Below are positions 11,900 to 26,690 of a stretch of DNA of 64,000 nucleotides, one piece after another. The stretch is from the NCBI RefSeq assembly GCF_963259705.1, contig NC_081846.1:57565205-57629204 (forward strand), written 5' to 3'. How positions within the stretch are numbered: position 1 is the first letter of the stretch; every line of letters starts with the position of its first letter. A program made the position numbers and the translations under genes. The notes below the pieces were generated by a model. The model had not been told where the DNA came from. It saw only the letters and a list, made by a program, of their open reading frames with translations, and searched no databases. Source of the stretch: Myotis daubentonii (taxonomy: Eukaryota > Chordata > Mammalia > Chiroptera > Vespertilionidae).

Positions 11900-13440
11900 T
11901 ACCTGGTAACCACCCCCCTCCTTTTGCAATGCATGAATTAAGTGTCTGCACTCCTGTCTAAGGCCAGACCCTTCATGCACACACTGCATCCTATTCCCTC
12001 TCTCCTAGTCAAGGTTATCCCAACCTTTCTCTCACCACCATCTCCTCCTTTTCTTCTAGATCTTTCCTACAAATATTTCCTACTAACCTACAAATATATC
12101 ATTATGGCTCGTATTTAAAAAAATAATAATCTCCCTAGAGCCCTCACCCCCTCCCTTAGGAAAATCGCACCATTCTATAGCACATACACGCTGTCTCCAA
12201 CTTCTTTTTGCCCATTCTCTCTTGAGCCATTTTGTCCCTCCCCTCAGCAAAGCTGTGCTTGCCAAGGTCATCATTGGCGTTCATGTTGCTAATTCCAGGG
12301 ATCACTTCTCAGTCCTTACCTTTCATGAACATTAAGATAAAAGTGGTTACTGCCTCCTCCTTGGAAGACTTGATATTTGGCTTCTAAGAAGCTAATTCTT
12401 TTTGTTCTTTTATCTCACTGTTTTCTCTTTTTCAATAAACTTGGATGGATCCTTCTCATCATTCTAGCTTCTAAGTCTGAGAGTGGCCTGGGTGCTCAGT
12501 CCTCTAAGTATGTATATCTTATAGGTGATCTCAATCAATCCAATGTAACTTATATGCAATGATATGCTGACTAGTATCAATTAACTTCTCTGGTCTGGAC
12601 TTCTCTCTTGAACTCTAAACTTACTCATCCCACTGCTTCAAATCTATTTTTGTTTGTCCCTCCAAACCTGTTCCTTCCCCAGTATTTCTTTTCTCAGAAA
12701 ATGGAAACATGTGCTCCCAGTATTCAGGCCAAAAGCCTTGGTATTATCTTTGATTCTTATTCTCACCCGGCCCCGCAAAGCTCATACCCAAGACTTTACT
12801 TATTGTCATGAATAGAAGGCTCTTCCTTTCAAATTGGAACAATTTTAATAACATCTTAATATTCTAATTAATTTTTCTGCCTCCTCCTTTTCCATTCCCA
12901 CCCCCCTCCAGTGTATTTTCCACACAATAGTCACAGTGATGTTTTTAAAAGTCACGGCAGATATGTCACTCCCTGCACTACACTCCATATCTCTTGGATC
13001 TCACATTCTACCACTTTTCTCCTCACTCATCCTACTTTAGCCATACCAGCCCACTTCCTCCTCCTTGAACACCCTACCACATCTCTCCTCAGCCTTTTGC
13101 ACTGGCTGTTCCCGCTGCTTGGAATTCTTCTCTCCCAGATCTGCATAACTCACTCTCTTACTTCATCAGGGCCCCACTCAAATGTCATCAGAGAGAATGT
13201 TCAACCTCGATTACCAAACTTAAAACAGCATCCTCCTCCCCTGTTACTCTGTTCATTTACCCAACTTTTTTTTTTTTTTAAGCACTTATCATCCCCCTGA
13301 CATTTATCTATCTGTTGACTGCTTTCTCTTCATCTTCTAGAATATAAGCACCATTAAAAAGAGGGTTATGTCTATTTTCTTTATTGCTTTATCTCCAATG
13401 CCTGGCAAGGCCCTCATTAAATATTGGTTGAATGAGTGAA
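11900..13440 (+). mobile_element. L2 (LINE-2) copy, long but degraded
   Basis: Ordered L2 landmarks run 5' to 3'. 'gtgcttgccaaggtcatcattggc..catgttgctaa' lies at about 12255-12290. 'tgatctcaatcaatccaat' and 'gacttctctcttgaactctaaac' lie at about 12525-12620. 'gcactggctgttcccgctgcttggaat' lies near 13100, and the 3' tail 'gaatataagcaccatt..attaaatattggttgaatgagtg' at about 13340-13438. The frame is broken throughout. The 5' limit is approximate. Confidence 0.8.
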
Positions 13441-13514
13441 TTTAATGAACAAGCAGTAGACTATTCTTTGCTGTTGGGGTATAGCGGAAAATATTCCAAA
13501 ATAGGAGGCCCTAA

Positions 13515-13615
13515 CAAGGTGGGCAACCTTGAACAAGTTATGTAGGTTCCATGAGATTTTACCTCCTCAATTGTAAAATGAGGTATTTGGATTGAATGAC
13601 TGCTAAAATCACCAC
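13515..13615 (+). mobile_element. MIR fragment
   Basis: 'ggcaaccttgaacaagttatgta' followed by 'tacctcctcaattgtaaaatgaggtatttgg' matches the MIR core. It is short and diverged. Confidence 0.55.
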
Positions 13616-16186
13616 AGCTCTAAGAAGTCATGATTGAATGACTGAGATTTGATTACTTTTCACTCTCCCTGACATTTCAGGCAGTGAAATACAGCATCCT
13701 CAGTGTATATACTCCCTTCTTAATGAATAGTGAAAAGGGAGAAATTAAGCAAGATTACAGACAAATTCATTTTAGTAATATCAACATATGACATGATCAT
13801 TATGTAATATTTCAATGCCCCTGCTGAAAATAGACCTTACTCCTAAAGAAGACATCAGAATTATTTTGTAATCTACCTGACATTTCAATTAAAAGGGAGA
13901 TAACTAATGTGTTTATTCCATTTCTTGGCTCATCATATTCTAAGAACCCAAGACTACATCACAGCAGAAAATAGCTATTACCATTTGAGTAGGCAGCTCT
14001 GGTATGAAAAAAGGCTCACATAAGTGATCAAATTAAATACCACCTACAAAACATTCATGTTATTTACTCATGCATGTAGACATCACCTACCTCCAAATAA
14101 TTTATAATAAAATGCATTAATACTATCATGCTGGACGTCCTCCCCTTAGGTTGTATCTATTCTCCATTCTGCTCTGTAACCAGGGAGTTGTCCTACATGG
14201 GTTTCACCCCCTGGCTCCTGGTTGGGCTCAGTCAAAGTGAAACATTGGAAATGAGGATAAGGGAGGATAGTGAGGTTCAAAGCGTTATTTCCCCAACTCC
14301 TTGCCCTGCAGAGTTGTGCTGACTAACTGTGTCCTCTACCAAAGGTCTCAGCTCCTGTCAGGTGGCTCTCCCCACATCAGCCTTTCTGACTCTGCTCTAT
14401 GGCTCTGAAGCAGCCAGGCTACTGAATAGCCCCTTGTGATTGCCCTGCATTCCAACCCTCCTTTGTCAATTGTCCTCTTATTACATTCTTCTGGACTTAT
14501 CCTAATTTTGAGTGTTCTATTGGTTTCCTATTAGGAATCATTAAAATAGAAAATCAGTAAGAGAATGGGAGACAAAAAATTAAGAGAATGGGAATATAGT
14601 TATGTCCTCAAACCAAGACTAAAAAGGGGTGCTGTAATTGAACAGTTAAAGTAAAAAGGAAGCATTTAGCTCTTATTTGTGAATAATATATATTTTGTGT
14701 ATCTAGTTAAGAATTATGACCTCCTCCTGAATAAGCCATTAAAGCATTTGAAATAATGACCTGGAAGCAAGGTACAGAAGTCTATTTGTTCAAAGATTCA
14801 ATATTATACAGATTGTTTGAAATCAGACACCAAATCATCTTCCTAATAATGCTTTAGTACTAACTTTCTATCTAAAAACAAGAAATTCTTATTTCATGCT
14901 GAATTGTGATAATTCTTGGACTGAAGGAGTAGAAAATATGTAATTTAATGGTTGTGTAATATTAATCCAAATTTTTAAAAATTAAACTCTGATGTACTCC
15001 AGTACCATAAACATCATGTTTTTAATGAGAAGCAAATTGTTTGGACGATTACAAAAGTAAGATGAGATATAAAAGTGATCTTAAAACCCTGAGAAAATAG
15101 CATAGCATTATTTTGATTCACAAATTTCTATAGGGAATAGTTTCTTTGGTTTATTTATGCATTTACTGGCTTTTGGTAAAATGAAAAAAACGTGGAACTA
15201 TGAAAGAGTAACATTCAATACAAATCAGAGGTAATAGGAGGAGATGTGGAACAATGAGGGCCTGTATTGGTTGTAAGAAAAACAAGCTTTCTCTAGACCC
15301 TCAGCTGGAAGTCAAGAGAGAAGCTTTAAATTCAATTCTTATCACTTGCACTAACTTTCTATCCCCCTATCAAGAATCGCTCAAGAATTCTAAAAAGCAC
15401 TGTGTTTAACATCTGTCTCAACCAATGTCCCAAAGGGCTGGTTAAATACACTTCGCCTTAACTTCAGTTTGAGGCCTACAACTCCAATAATTCTTGACAC
15501 ACACTTTCTGTTCCTATTAATTGACGAAAAGTGAAAGGAACTGTCCTTAGGGAAGTGCTTAGTTCAGAATTTATCATCCTGCAAATAAAATTGCTGGCTA
15601 GTTCCCATCCACAAGTTTGTTATTCTCGGACCAGAGACCAGAAGAAGCTACCACTCAGCTAACGATGATCAATTAAGCCTTATTATGTGTGAGACACAAT
15701 ACAAGGTACCAGGGATAAAAAGATGAACAATGCAGATCAATATGGAAAGTGCTATGCTAAGGATACATAAATAGTGCCTTAGAAGGTAAACCTAGCTATG
15801 TCTGAAGGAGAGGGAGAGGGAGGAAGGCTGAGGAAGCAATACTAAAATTGAATGCTAGCTGGACAGGAGGGTTTTAGCAGGCAACAAGACAGGGAGAGCT
15901 TGCCAGGCATATAGTAAATGCCCAGATATATCAGTAACAATACAGTGGCAGAGCCTCATGAAAAATAACGAAGGAATACAAGATAGGACAAAGAATGGAA
16001 AGTAATAAACATTCATCAAAGGTCATTGGTCTGCCCAGGACACTGCTAACATTTTTACTGTAGTGTTCAGAGGAAGATGCAAGGAGGTGGCCTTTGTTCT
16101 GGTCTTACAGGTAGAGTAAAATTAGCAAGTGAAGGAGGGAAATAAAATTATTCTAGCTGAGAAAAACATGCAAAAGGCAGATAAGC
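13616..16186. other. Intronic sequence, mostly unassigned
   Basis: No exon is supported. The block at about 14120-14560 is GC-richer and looks like an ancient interspersed repeat that I cannot name. The block at 15660-16140 has the purine-rich look of old LINE-derived DNA. The rest is AT-rich. Confidence 0.35.
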
Positions 16187-17545
16187 ATGCAAGTGCATGG
16201 CCGCCATCTCTCTTCTATTTCCATTCTCACCCTAGAGACTATTCAGTCCTGTAGCATCAGATACCATGTTAAGTGGATGTCTCCTTTATTTAGATCTCCA
16301 GCTCTGAATCCTCCCTTGAGCCACCTATCTATACCTTCAGATGTTTGTATGGAATCTCCACTTAAAGGTCTTACAGTTATATCAACTGTTTAATGTTCAA
16401 TACTGAACTCCTGATTGTCTTTCTTTCAAACCTGTTGTTCTTCCTCTCTTCCATCTCAGTATCAGTACCATCATCCAACCAGTTGCTTAGCAAAAACCTA
16501 GGCATCATTCTTTGTTGTTGTTGTTGTTAATCCTCACCTGAAGATATTTTTCCATTGATTTGGGGGAAGAGTAGAAGAGAGAGGGAAAGACAGAGAGAAA
16601 CATTGATGTGAGAGAAACACATCAATTGGTTGCCTCCTGCACAATCCTCGACCAGGGCCCAGGCTGGGGAGGAGCCTGCAACCAAGGTACAGGCCCTTGT
16701 CTGGAATCCAACCTGGGACCCTTTGGTCCACAGGCCAATGCTCTATCCACTGAGACAAACCGGCTTGGGCTAGGCATCATTCTTGATTCCTTTTCCTTCA
16801 GCCTTCATAGCCAATCCCTCAATGAGCATTTGACGCCACTCAAAAGCACATCTCAGATTTGAACACTTCATTTCCCATACTTGATCATAGCCAAGAGGCC
16901 AAGAAGTGATCTCACTTCATTTCCTGAGTGCAAGTGATCATTTTTGCCTTATTCTATCTGGTCTCCTGTTTCTCCTTCACTCCTCTACATCCATTCATCA
17001 TTCAATAGCCAGAGCTATATTTTACAAGTATCAGTCAGGTCAGGTCACTCCTTGCTTTAAACACTTCAGTAGCTTTTCCTTTTTTCTAGAACTAAATCCT
17101 TGCCTAATATCTAGTCCCTATCTAGCTTGCCGATCTCACCTCCAGTCTTAACTCACATCACCTGCTCCAGCTGCACTGGCTTCTGCCCAGTTCTGAACAT
17201 GTGCAAGGTCCTTCCCATTTAGGGCAATTGGACCTAAAATTCCTACTTCCTGCAGTGGGAAGATCTCCCTTCATCTCATCCCATGGTTGTCTCACTCATC
17301 ATTCAAGTTTTGATCCAAATGTCATTTAAAAATTATGCCCTTTAATAGTTCTACCCACATTTTTCTAAATCATCACCATACTTATTTTCTTCTTAGTGTA
17401 ATATTCTGTTCATTCATCTCTATTTCTAGAAAGTCCCAGCTCAATGAGACAGAAGCCTTATTTCTCTTTAATCACCATATCCCACGTAGGGCACAGTATC
17501 TGACCCACAGCATGTGCCCTATAAACATTTGTTGAACAAATGAAT
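16187..17545 (+). mobile_element. L2 copy interrupted by a VES SINE
   Basis: L2-like segments flank the SINE at 16513-16770. Upstream is 'tgttcttcctctcttccatctc..ccaaccagttgcttag'. Downstream are 'ggcatcattcttgattccttttccttcagc', 'cttgctttaaacacttcagtagc', 'tgatccaaatgtcatttaa', and a 3' end like 'acatttgttgaacaaatgaatg' at about 17525-17545. The host text resumes exactly after the duplication. Confidence 0.75.
16499..16784 (-). mobile_element. VES SINE with 14-bp target duplication
   Basis: The SINE (16513-16770) lies in reverse orientation, with 'aacattgatgtgagagaaacac', 'ggttgcctcctgcac', and the tRNA-like end 'ctatccactgagacaaaccggcttgggc'. Direct repeats TAGGCATCATTCTT flank it at 16499-16512 and 16771-16784. 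It is inserted in an L2 copy. Confidence 0.95.
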
Positions 17546-17747
17546 GCCAAAATCAGTAATGTCTAAAGACTACAGATAAGGGTTGAAAGAATCAAATACA
17601 TGAATACATTATGTAAAATAAGGATTGAAAAGGATCATTTGGTTTGATCCTTTGGAAGTCACTGGTGAGAGTAGTGAATTCAGAGAATAGTGAATTTGGA
17701 ATGTAGGAATGCCATGGGTGAGGAGTAAAATAGGAGATGTCAAATAA

Positions 17748-18005
17748 TCTCTCTATATAAAAGGCTAATATGCAATGTGTCCCCTCGGGAGTTCAACCAG
17801 GAGATTGGGAGTTCGATCACTTGCTATGACATGTGCTGACCACCAGGGGGCGGGGCGGAACATGGCGGGTGACCAGTGGCTGCGGCGGGGTGCTGAGGGA
17901 GCGAGGGAAGGAGGAGGTGGGTAGGCAGGGAACCTGATCAGCCCTGATCACCAGCCAGGTGTAGGGACCCTGCCTGTGCACAAATGTCATGCATTAGACC
18001 TCTAG
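17748..18005 (+). mobile_element. Short Helitron (HeliBat-type)
   Basis: The 5' end TCTCTATATAAAAGGCTAATATGC begins near 17748. The 3' end carries a decayed palindrome (GTGCACAAATGTCATGCAT) and CTAG at 18002-18005. It is only 258 bp long. A CTCF-like motif TGACCACCAGGGGGCG lies at 17837-17852. Confidence 0.85.
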
Positions 18006-18279
18006 TAAATATTATAAGATGCTTGACTGAAAAGGGAACAATGAAGAGTGTGTGGTTACAGTCTTGGGAGCCTAAAGAAAGTTAGTTTAGATTTTTGCTA
18101 ATGGGTGAGGCTTATGTATATTTCCATGTGAGGAAAAGGAAACGGCAAAGACTAAAAGGCTGCAGGTACCGGGGGAGAGAGGTCGATGACAGAGTAAGGT
18201 TATGGAAAAGTGGGATTGAGGAAAAGGATCTGGAGCCCAGGTGAGGGGTAAATCTTGGACAGAAGGAAGGACACCTCTT

Positions 18280-18359
18280 CCTTTGAGGGGCAAGACATCA
18301 AGGAAGATATCTTTTAGATATCTTGCCCCTCAAAGGGAGATAAATGAACTTTATCTCCC
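18280..18359. repeat. Two adjacent inverted repeats (hairpins)
   Basis: Hairpin 1 has arms 18280-18299 and 18317-18336 (19 of 20 positions pair) and a 17-nt loop. Hairpin 2 has arms 18335-18344 and 18350-18359 (10 of 10 pair) and a 5-nt loop. The two stems nearly abut. I cannot assign them to a known element. Confidence 0.85.
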
Positions 18360-18758
18360 TTACTTCTGATAAAGTGAAGAAATAGAGGCTGGTATAGAGT
18401 TTCACATAGTGAACAGGTTTGGGAATACCACCATGAGAAACTGAGAGGCATTAATCAGGAATTCATAAAAGAAATGCTGATTGTCAATGAAGATTGTCAG
18501 TTGAAACCATGACTATAGCACCAGTTTCTATGATTATGTAATTCATTCATCAATCAAATGTTTATTAGGTATATACTACCTCTCTATACTTTAGTTGCCT
18601 TTGGAAGTGCCAAGGTAAATAAATCACAGTTTCTGCCATCTTGTGGGGGAAACAAGTATACTAATTAGAAAAGCCTTGGATGAGGGCTATACTAGAGGAT
18701 AGAAGGCTATAATGAAAGATTTCAGGACTGGAACTGTTCTTGATGGTAATAGAATCCC

Positions 18759-19840
18759 GGAGGAGGAGGAGGAGGAAGAGGAGGAGGAGGAGGAGGAGGA
18801 GGAGGAGGAGGAGGAGGAGGAGGAGGAGGAGGAGGAGGAGGAGGAGGAGGAGGAAGAGGAAGTGGAGGAGGAGTTGGAGGAGGAGTTGGAGGAGGAGGAG
18901 GAAGTGGAGGAGGAGGTGGAGGAGGTGGAAGAGGAAGTGGAGGAGGAGGTGGAGGAGGAGGAGGAGGTGGAGGAGGAAGAGGAGGAGGAGGAGGAGGAGG
19001 AAGAGGAGGAGGAGGAGGAGGTGGAGGAGGTGGAAGAGGAAGTGGAGGTGGAGGAGGTGGAAGAGGAAGTGGAGGAGGAGGAGGAGGAGGTGGAGGAGGA
19101 GGAGGAGGTGGAAGAGGTGGAGGAGGTGGAAGAGGAAGTGGAGGAGGAGGTGGAGGAGGAGGTGGAGGAGGTGGAAGAGGAAGTGGAGGAGGAGGTGGAG
19201 GAGGTAGAAGAGGAAGTGGAGGAGGAGGTGGAGGAGGAAGTGGAGGAGGAGGTGGAGGAGGTGGAAGAGGAGGTGGAGGAGGAGGTGGAGGAGGAGGTGG
19301 AAGAGGAAGTGGAGGAGGAGGTGGAGGAGGTGGAAGAGGAAGTGGAGGAGGAGGTGGAGGAGGTGGAAGAGGAAGTGGAGGAGGAGGTGGAGGAGGTGGA
19401 AGAGGAAATGGAGGAGGAGGTGGAGGAGGAGGTGGAAGAGGAAGTGGAGGAGGAGGTGGAGGAGGAGGTGGAAGAGGAAGTGGAGGAGGAGGTGAAGGAG
19501 GAGGAGGAGGAGGAGGAGGAGGAGGAAGTGGAGGAGGAGGAGGAGGAAGAGGAGGAGGAGGAGGAAGTGGAGGAGGAGGTGGAGGAGGTGGAAGAGGAAG
19601 TGGAGGAGGAAGAGGAGGAGGAGGAGGAGGAAGTGGAGGAGGAGGAGGAGGAAGAGGAGGAGGAGGAGGAAGAGGAGGAGGAGGTGGAGGAGGTGGAAGA
19701 GGAAGTGGAGGAGGGGGAGGAGGAGGAGGAGGAGGAGGAGGAGGAAGTGGAGGAGGAGGTGGAGGAGGTGGAAGAGGAAGTGGAGGAGGAGGTGGAAGAG
19801 GAAGTGGAGGAGAAGGAGGAGGAAGTGGAGGAGGAGGTGG
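18759..19840 (+). repeat. 1.08-kb GGA-rich array with 33-bp higher-order unit
   Basis: The + strand has only G, A and T over 1,082 bases: no C was seen. The first part is nearly pure (GGA)n (18759-18853). The rest is built from GGA, GGT and GGAAGA/GGAAGT blocks. These combine into a recurrent 33-bp unit (GGA GGA GGA GGT, GGA GGA GGT, GGAAGA, GGAAGT), clearest from about 19140 to 19490. Long Glu/Val, Arg/Trp and Leu/His open frames across it follow from the lack of stop codons, not from a gene. Confidence 0.97.
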
Positions 19841-20178
19841 CTCATTGGAATGGAGGAAGTCATGGGACTGTGAGATTTGCAGGTGGGAAGGGCATTCAGA
19901 CAGATGCTGAAGTTGCCTAGGAGCTGGAAGGAGTTGCTTTGGACATCAAAGGAGGAAGGTGTTGTACTGGATAGGAGGGAGCGGTGAAGGAGGAAAGTGA
20001 CCAAACCATTTCCCAGCCTCTTGGCACGTGGGCATCAGAAGACGAGCATCCTTCCTTCACTTAAGAGAATTTCAGTCAAAACCATGGGGTAGTGTTTGGA
20101 AGGTTAAAGAAGTAGAGGATTTGGTGTATGATGACACAGAGGTTTCAGAGGGCCTGGTAGAAAGAACTGGGAAGGAGT
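19841..20178. other. Unassigned intronic sequence
   Basis: Spacer between the GGA array and the GA microsatellite; still purine-rich, no feature recognised. Confidence 0.4.

Positions 20179-20233
<55 letters not shown>
20179..20233 (+). repeat. (GA)n microsatellite
   Basis: A perfect GA dinucleotide run of about 55 bp. Confidence 0.97.
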
Positions 20234-23420
<3,187 letters not shown>

Positions 23421-25184
23421 ATAGCACAAATCACAATAAATATTCTTTATAGTTAGTCAATGTAAAAAAAAATTGCCTGTTCAATTTTGCTGGGAACCTA
23501 AAACTGCTCTAAAAAGTAAAGCAATTTTAAAAATTGCTCCTTAGACTTATAAATAACTTTGAAGGTCTTACCATTTGATGCAATGGGGTTCACTTGTATC
23601 TAGGAAGCTTCCGGTGTGACTTGTGGGGCAGTCATTGCAGACTCCAGTCACAAGATTGTGGAGTGAATCTGGAGTTCCGGATAGATGCCAGGAAATCCCT
23701 AAGGATTTTCTAGATGAAATTCACATTGTTTTCCAGGTATCTCAGGATTTTAGAGTTCAGTTTAGTCTATTATAAAGAAAACAGAATATAGCAAAGTCCA
23801 GGCTCAAGGCTAGGAGGTGAAGCAGCCAGTGAGAAACCGATTAAACAAGCACAAACCAAGAGATGAGTGGAAATCAGAAGACAGGCCATGCCATGGGTCA
23901 GAGACAACAACTCTCAAACAACCAAGTACTAAAGGACAAGGCCAAGGTGACGTTCAAAAGGCGTGCTGGATAGTCTGAAACTATGCCGGGGAAACAAAAG
24001 TGAGCCACAGGAATTAAAGCGGGCGGGGAAACAGAACAGATTCGAGGTCCCAGCAGCTAGGGGACATTATCTAATAGAATCTCTCCTCATAAGCCGGGGG
24101 TTTCTTTGATTACAGAGCCATTTTAGTCCTTTGCTTCCTGTCCCAATAATTATCAAGATTAGCTGACTCAGAACTCCAGTTGAAAAGAAGAAAAGGAAAG
24201 TCAGATTAATCTGCATTATGTAACAGGATAAAAATAGGCACATTATAACAAAGTAAAAAGATTACTAAGGACTAGGCACCAGACCATGAGGGTTTTAGTG
24301 TTAAATCTTCCTGAATAGTGGGTGACCTAAGGAAAAGCATTCTTTTCACCTCTACAAGGCTCTGTTTTGTGCTTTGTCAACATTAACTGGATGATCTCTG
24401 TGAGTTAAGTGAGCTATTAACTCTTAAGGGTCTATGATCTGTATGTTCAGCTCATGTGAATTGTAGATTAAGACTATTATGAATCCAATATTTGCATGGA
24501 AAATCCATGGAAAGGGGCATTAAAATATTAGGATAATATATTAGGAAATAATTCTCAGAAAATTGTGGGTGATGTAGATAAAAGAATAGACCTCATTCTG
24601 CGATTTAGGGAAATAAAATTCAGCATGTAAAAATTGCTGGTGGCTTTTTCTTCTGAACCAAAAGTTGTATTTTTTTTTTATAACCATCCTGAAACTAAGA
24701 AATTGGTTGATTGGTTAAAATGTTTTTCTCCACTACTGAAATACAATTCACAAATCTCATATTTGATATTATACTTGTAGGCACATTTTTCTCATGTAAG
24801 AATAAGAAGGTTTGAAACAGTTTTCAGATTTGTTAAAAACACACACAGCCTTGAGGGTTTTGGAAACTTCTGCTCTTTATTGTCTTTTTTATAATTCTAA
24901 GAAAGTTTCTTGAAAATAATATTCATAAATTAGCACATATATTAGGTTGTCATAAGCAAATTTTACTTTTTTGTGTAAAAATGTTTAAGTATTCACAATT
25001 TCATTTCAACATAATTTTTAAAAAATAGAAATTCATGTATTAATTATATTTCCCTTCTCATTCTATTATTAAATGTCTTTTGCCCTAATCTTTCTACTGA
25101 AATTGTTGCCAAAGTTTTCACTACCCTGCTAATTTCCTGATGCCTTATTTTCATTTCTCAACATGTTGTAGAGGTTAAAAGGGA
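23421..25184. other. Intronic sequence, mostly unassigned
   Basis: AT-rich. 24255-24410 has a weak MIR-like look ('gggtgacctaaggaaaagcattc..tctacaaggc'). Otherwise nothing is recognised. Confidence 0.35.
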
Positions 25185-25425
25185 AGGCTCTAGCCTAGAG
25201 TCAGGCTCTTGAGGCTAGAATCCTGGCTCTACCCTTTATAGCTGTATGCACTTGGCTAAGTCATTTAACTTCTCTGAACTTCAGTTTCTTCTTCTGTACA
25301 ATGAAGGCATAAATAGTATATACTTCATAGAATTCTTGCAAGGGATAAAGGAGATACTGAATTAACATATTCACTTCCTGGAACATAGTAGCTATTCATT
25401 AAGTATAAGTGATTACTATCAATTG
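25185..25425 (+). mobile_element. MIR SINE, near full length
   Basis: Ordered MIR landmarks are visible: 'gaatcctggctctaccctttatagctgtatgcacttggctaagtcatttaacttctctgaacttcagtttc', then 'gggataaaggag' and the 3' 'ggaacatagtagctattcattaag'. Confidence 0.88.
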
Positions 25426-25544
25426 ACTTTTGAAAACATGAGACGAGACACCTTCCAACATAAATTTTTTCTCAAAATACATAAGCATTTGAAATATTTT
25501 AGACACAACATGTAATATGAGGACAGTCTTATGAAAACCCTGGG

Positions 25545-26192
25545 TCATAACAACTGGTCACAACCTAGGCTCAACCAATCAGAAGTCAGTCCTGCAGTCA
25601 GTGCTGGGTTGCCAGGGGCAACCCAGCATTGACTGCTTCCAATGCAGGCCTGGTGCCCCAGCACTGACTGCTGAGGGGGCTGCGAATCAGGGTCAGAGAG
25701 AGGCCTGAAGAGAGAAGCAGGGACTGATCTGTTGCCTCTGTGGCAGCTTTTGATCAGCACTTTCCTCTCTCTTTCTTTGCCAGTTTAGCCAACAGCTGCC
25801 CCTCCATTTCTCTCCAGGCCTCCAAGGGGCTGCTGATCAGCCTCCCTTTCTGATCAGGCCCTGTTGATAGGCCCAGAGATGCTAACTGGCACAGAAACTG
25901 ACCAATCAGAACCAAATCTGGGTCAACTGTTAGGAGCCAATGGCTGCCTAGGAGGCAGAGCTTTTGATGCTGACTGGCATAGAAACCGACCAATCAGAAT
26001 CAAATTGGCCAGCAGAGGAGGGCAGTTGGGGGCAAGATCAGGCTGGCTGGGGAGGGCTGTTGGGGGTGAGATCAGACTGGCAGGGGAGGGCAGTTGGGGG
26101 TGAGATCAGGCCGGCAGGGGAGGGCAGTTGGGGGCAAGATCAGGCCAGCTGGGGAGGGCAGTTGGGGTGAGATCAGGCCAGCAGGGGAGGAA
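25545..26192. repeat. GC-rich composite repeat block with cruciform and duplications
   Basis: A GC-rich island in AT-rich intron. It holds a near-perfect hairpin at 25594-25636, a duplicated segment ('gatgctaactggcacagaaactgaccaatcagaa' at 25878 and its relative at 25967), and a 34-bp tandem array at 26007-26190. The tandem unit resembles the interior of the Helitron at 8247-8719. No Helitron termini were found, so it may be a Helitron interior or another lineage-specific repeat. Confidence 0.6.
26007..26190 (+). repeat. 34-bp tandem repeat, about 5.5 copies
   Basis: The unit is roughly GGCTGGCAGGGGAGGGCAGT followed by TGGGGGCAAGATCA. It alternates between caagatca and tgagatca endings, and one copy is one base shorter. 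Units are contiguous with no spacer. Confidence 0.9.
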
Positions 26193-26334
26193 ATTATTTC
26201 TGTTATCAGTTGTTTAATACATAGGCATATATATACATATATACTGGTGTATATACATGCCACCTATGTGAACCTACATAAAAATGAATTTAAGAACAAC
26301 AACAAAACAATATATTTTATGGTAACATACCACT

Positions 26335-26690
26335 ATGTTAGCTTTGGCTATCATAACTGGTGACTTAAACAACAGAAATTTATTTTCTCACAGTTCTGGA
26401 GGCTAGCAGTCCAAGATCAAGTTGCCAGCATGATTGGTTTCTGGTGAGAACTCTATTCTGGGCGTACAGACAGCTGTCTTCTTGCTTTGTGTTCATACAG
26501 TGGGGAGAGAGAAGCAACTAACTTTCTGCCTCTTCTTTAAGGGCACTAATCCCATTGTGAGGGCACACCCTCATAACTTCATCTAAACCTAATTATTTCC
26601 CAAAGGCGCTACCTCCAAATACCATTGCACTGGGGGTTAGGACTTCAACATACGGATTTTAAAGGGACACATTCCGTTGATAGCCACCAT
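26335..26690 (-). mobile_element. MST/MaLR-type solo LTR
   Basis: In reverse orientation it contains 'aacaacagaaatttattttctcacagttctggaggctagcagtccaagatcaag'. This is followed by 'gggcactaatcccattgtgagggcacaccctcat' and 'ccaaataccattgcactgggggttaggacttcaacata'. This order is that of the MST group of ERVL-MaLR LTRs. No internal region is seen. Confidence 0.85.

Noticed and set aside
18661..20004. Long Glu/Val-rich (+) and Leu/His-rich (-) open frames of over 400 codons
   Set aside because: They exist only because a G/A/T-only tract has almost no stop codons. Codons mirror the GGA/GGT repeat, all frames are open, and no start context or splice sites support a gene.
24950..25020. MADE1-like mariner MITE ('ttaggttgtcataagcaaattttac')
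   Set aside because: Only one end is weakly similar, and there is no matching inverted end or TA pair.
26007..26190. CRISPR-like array of 34-bp repeats
   Set aside because: Units are contiguous with no unique spacers, and the host is a mammal. It is a minisatellite.
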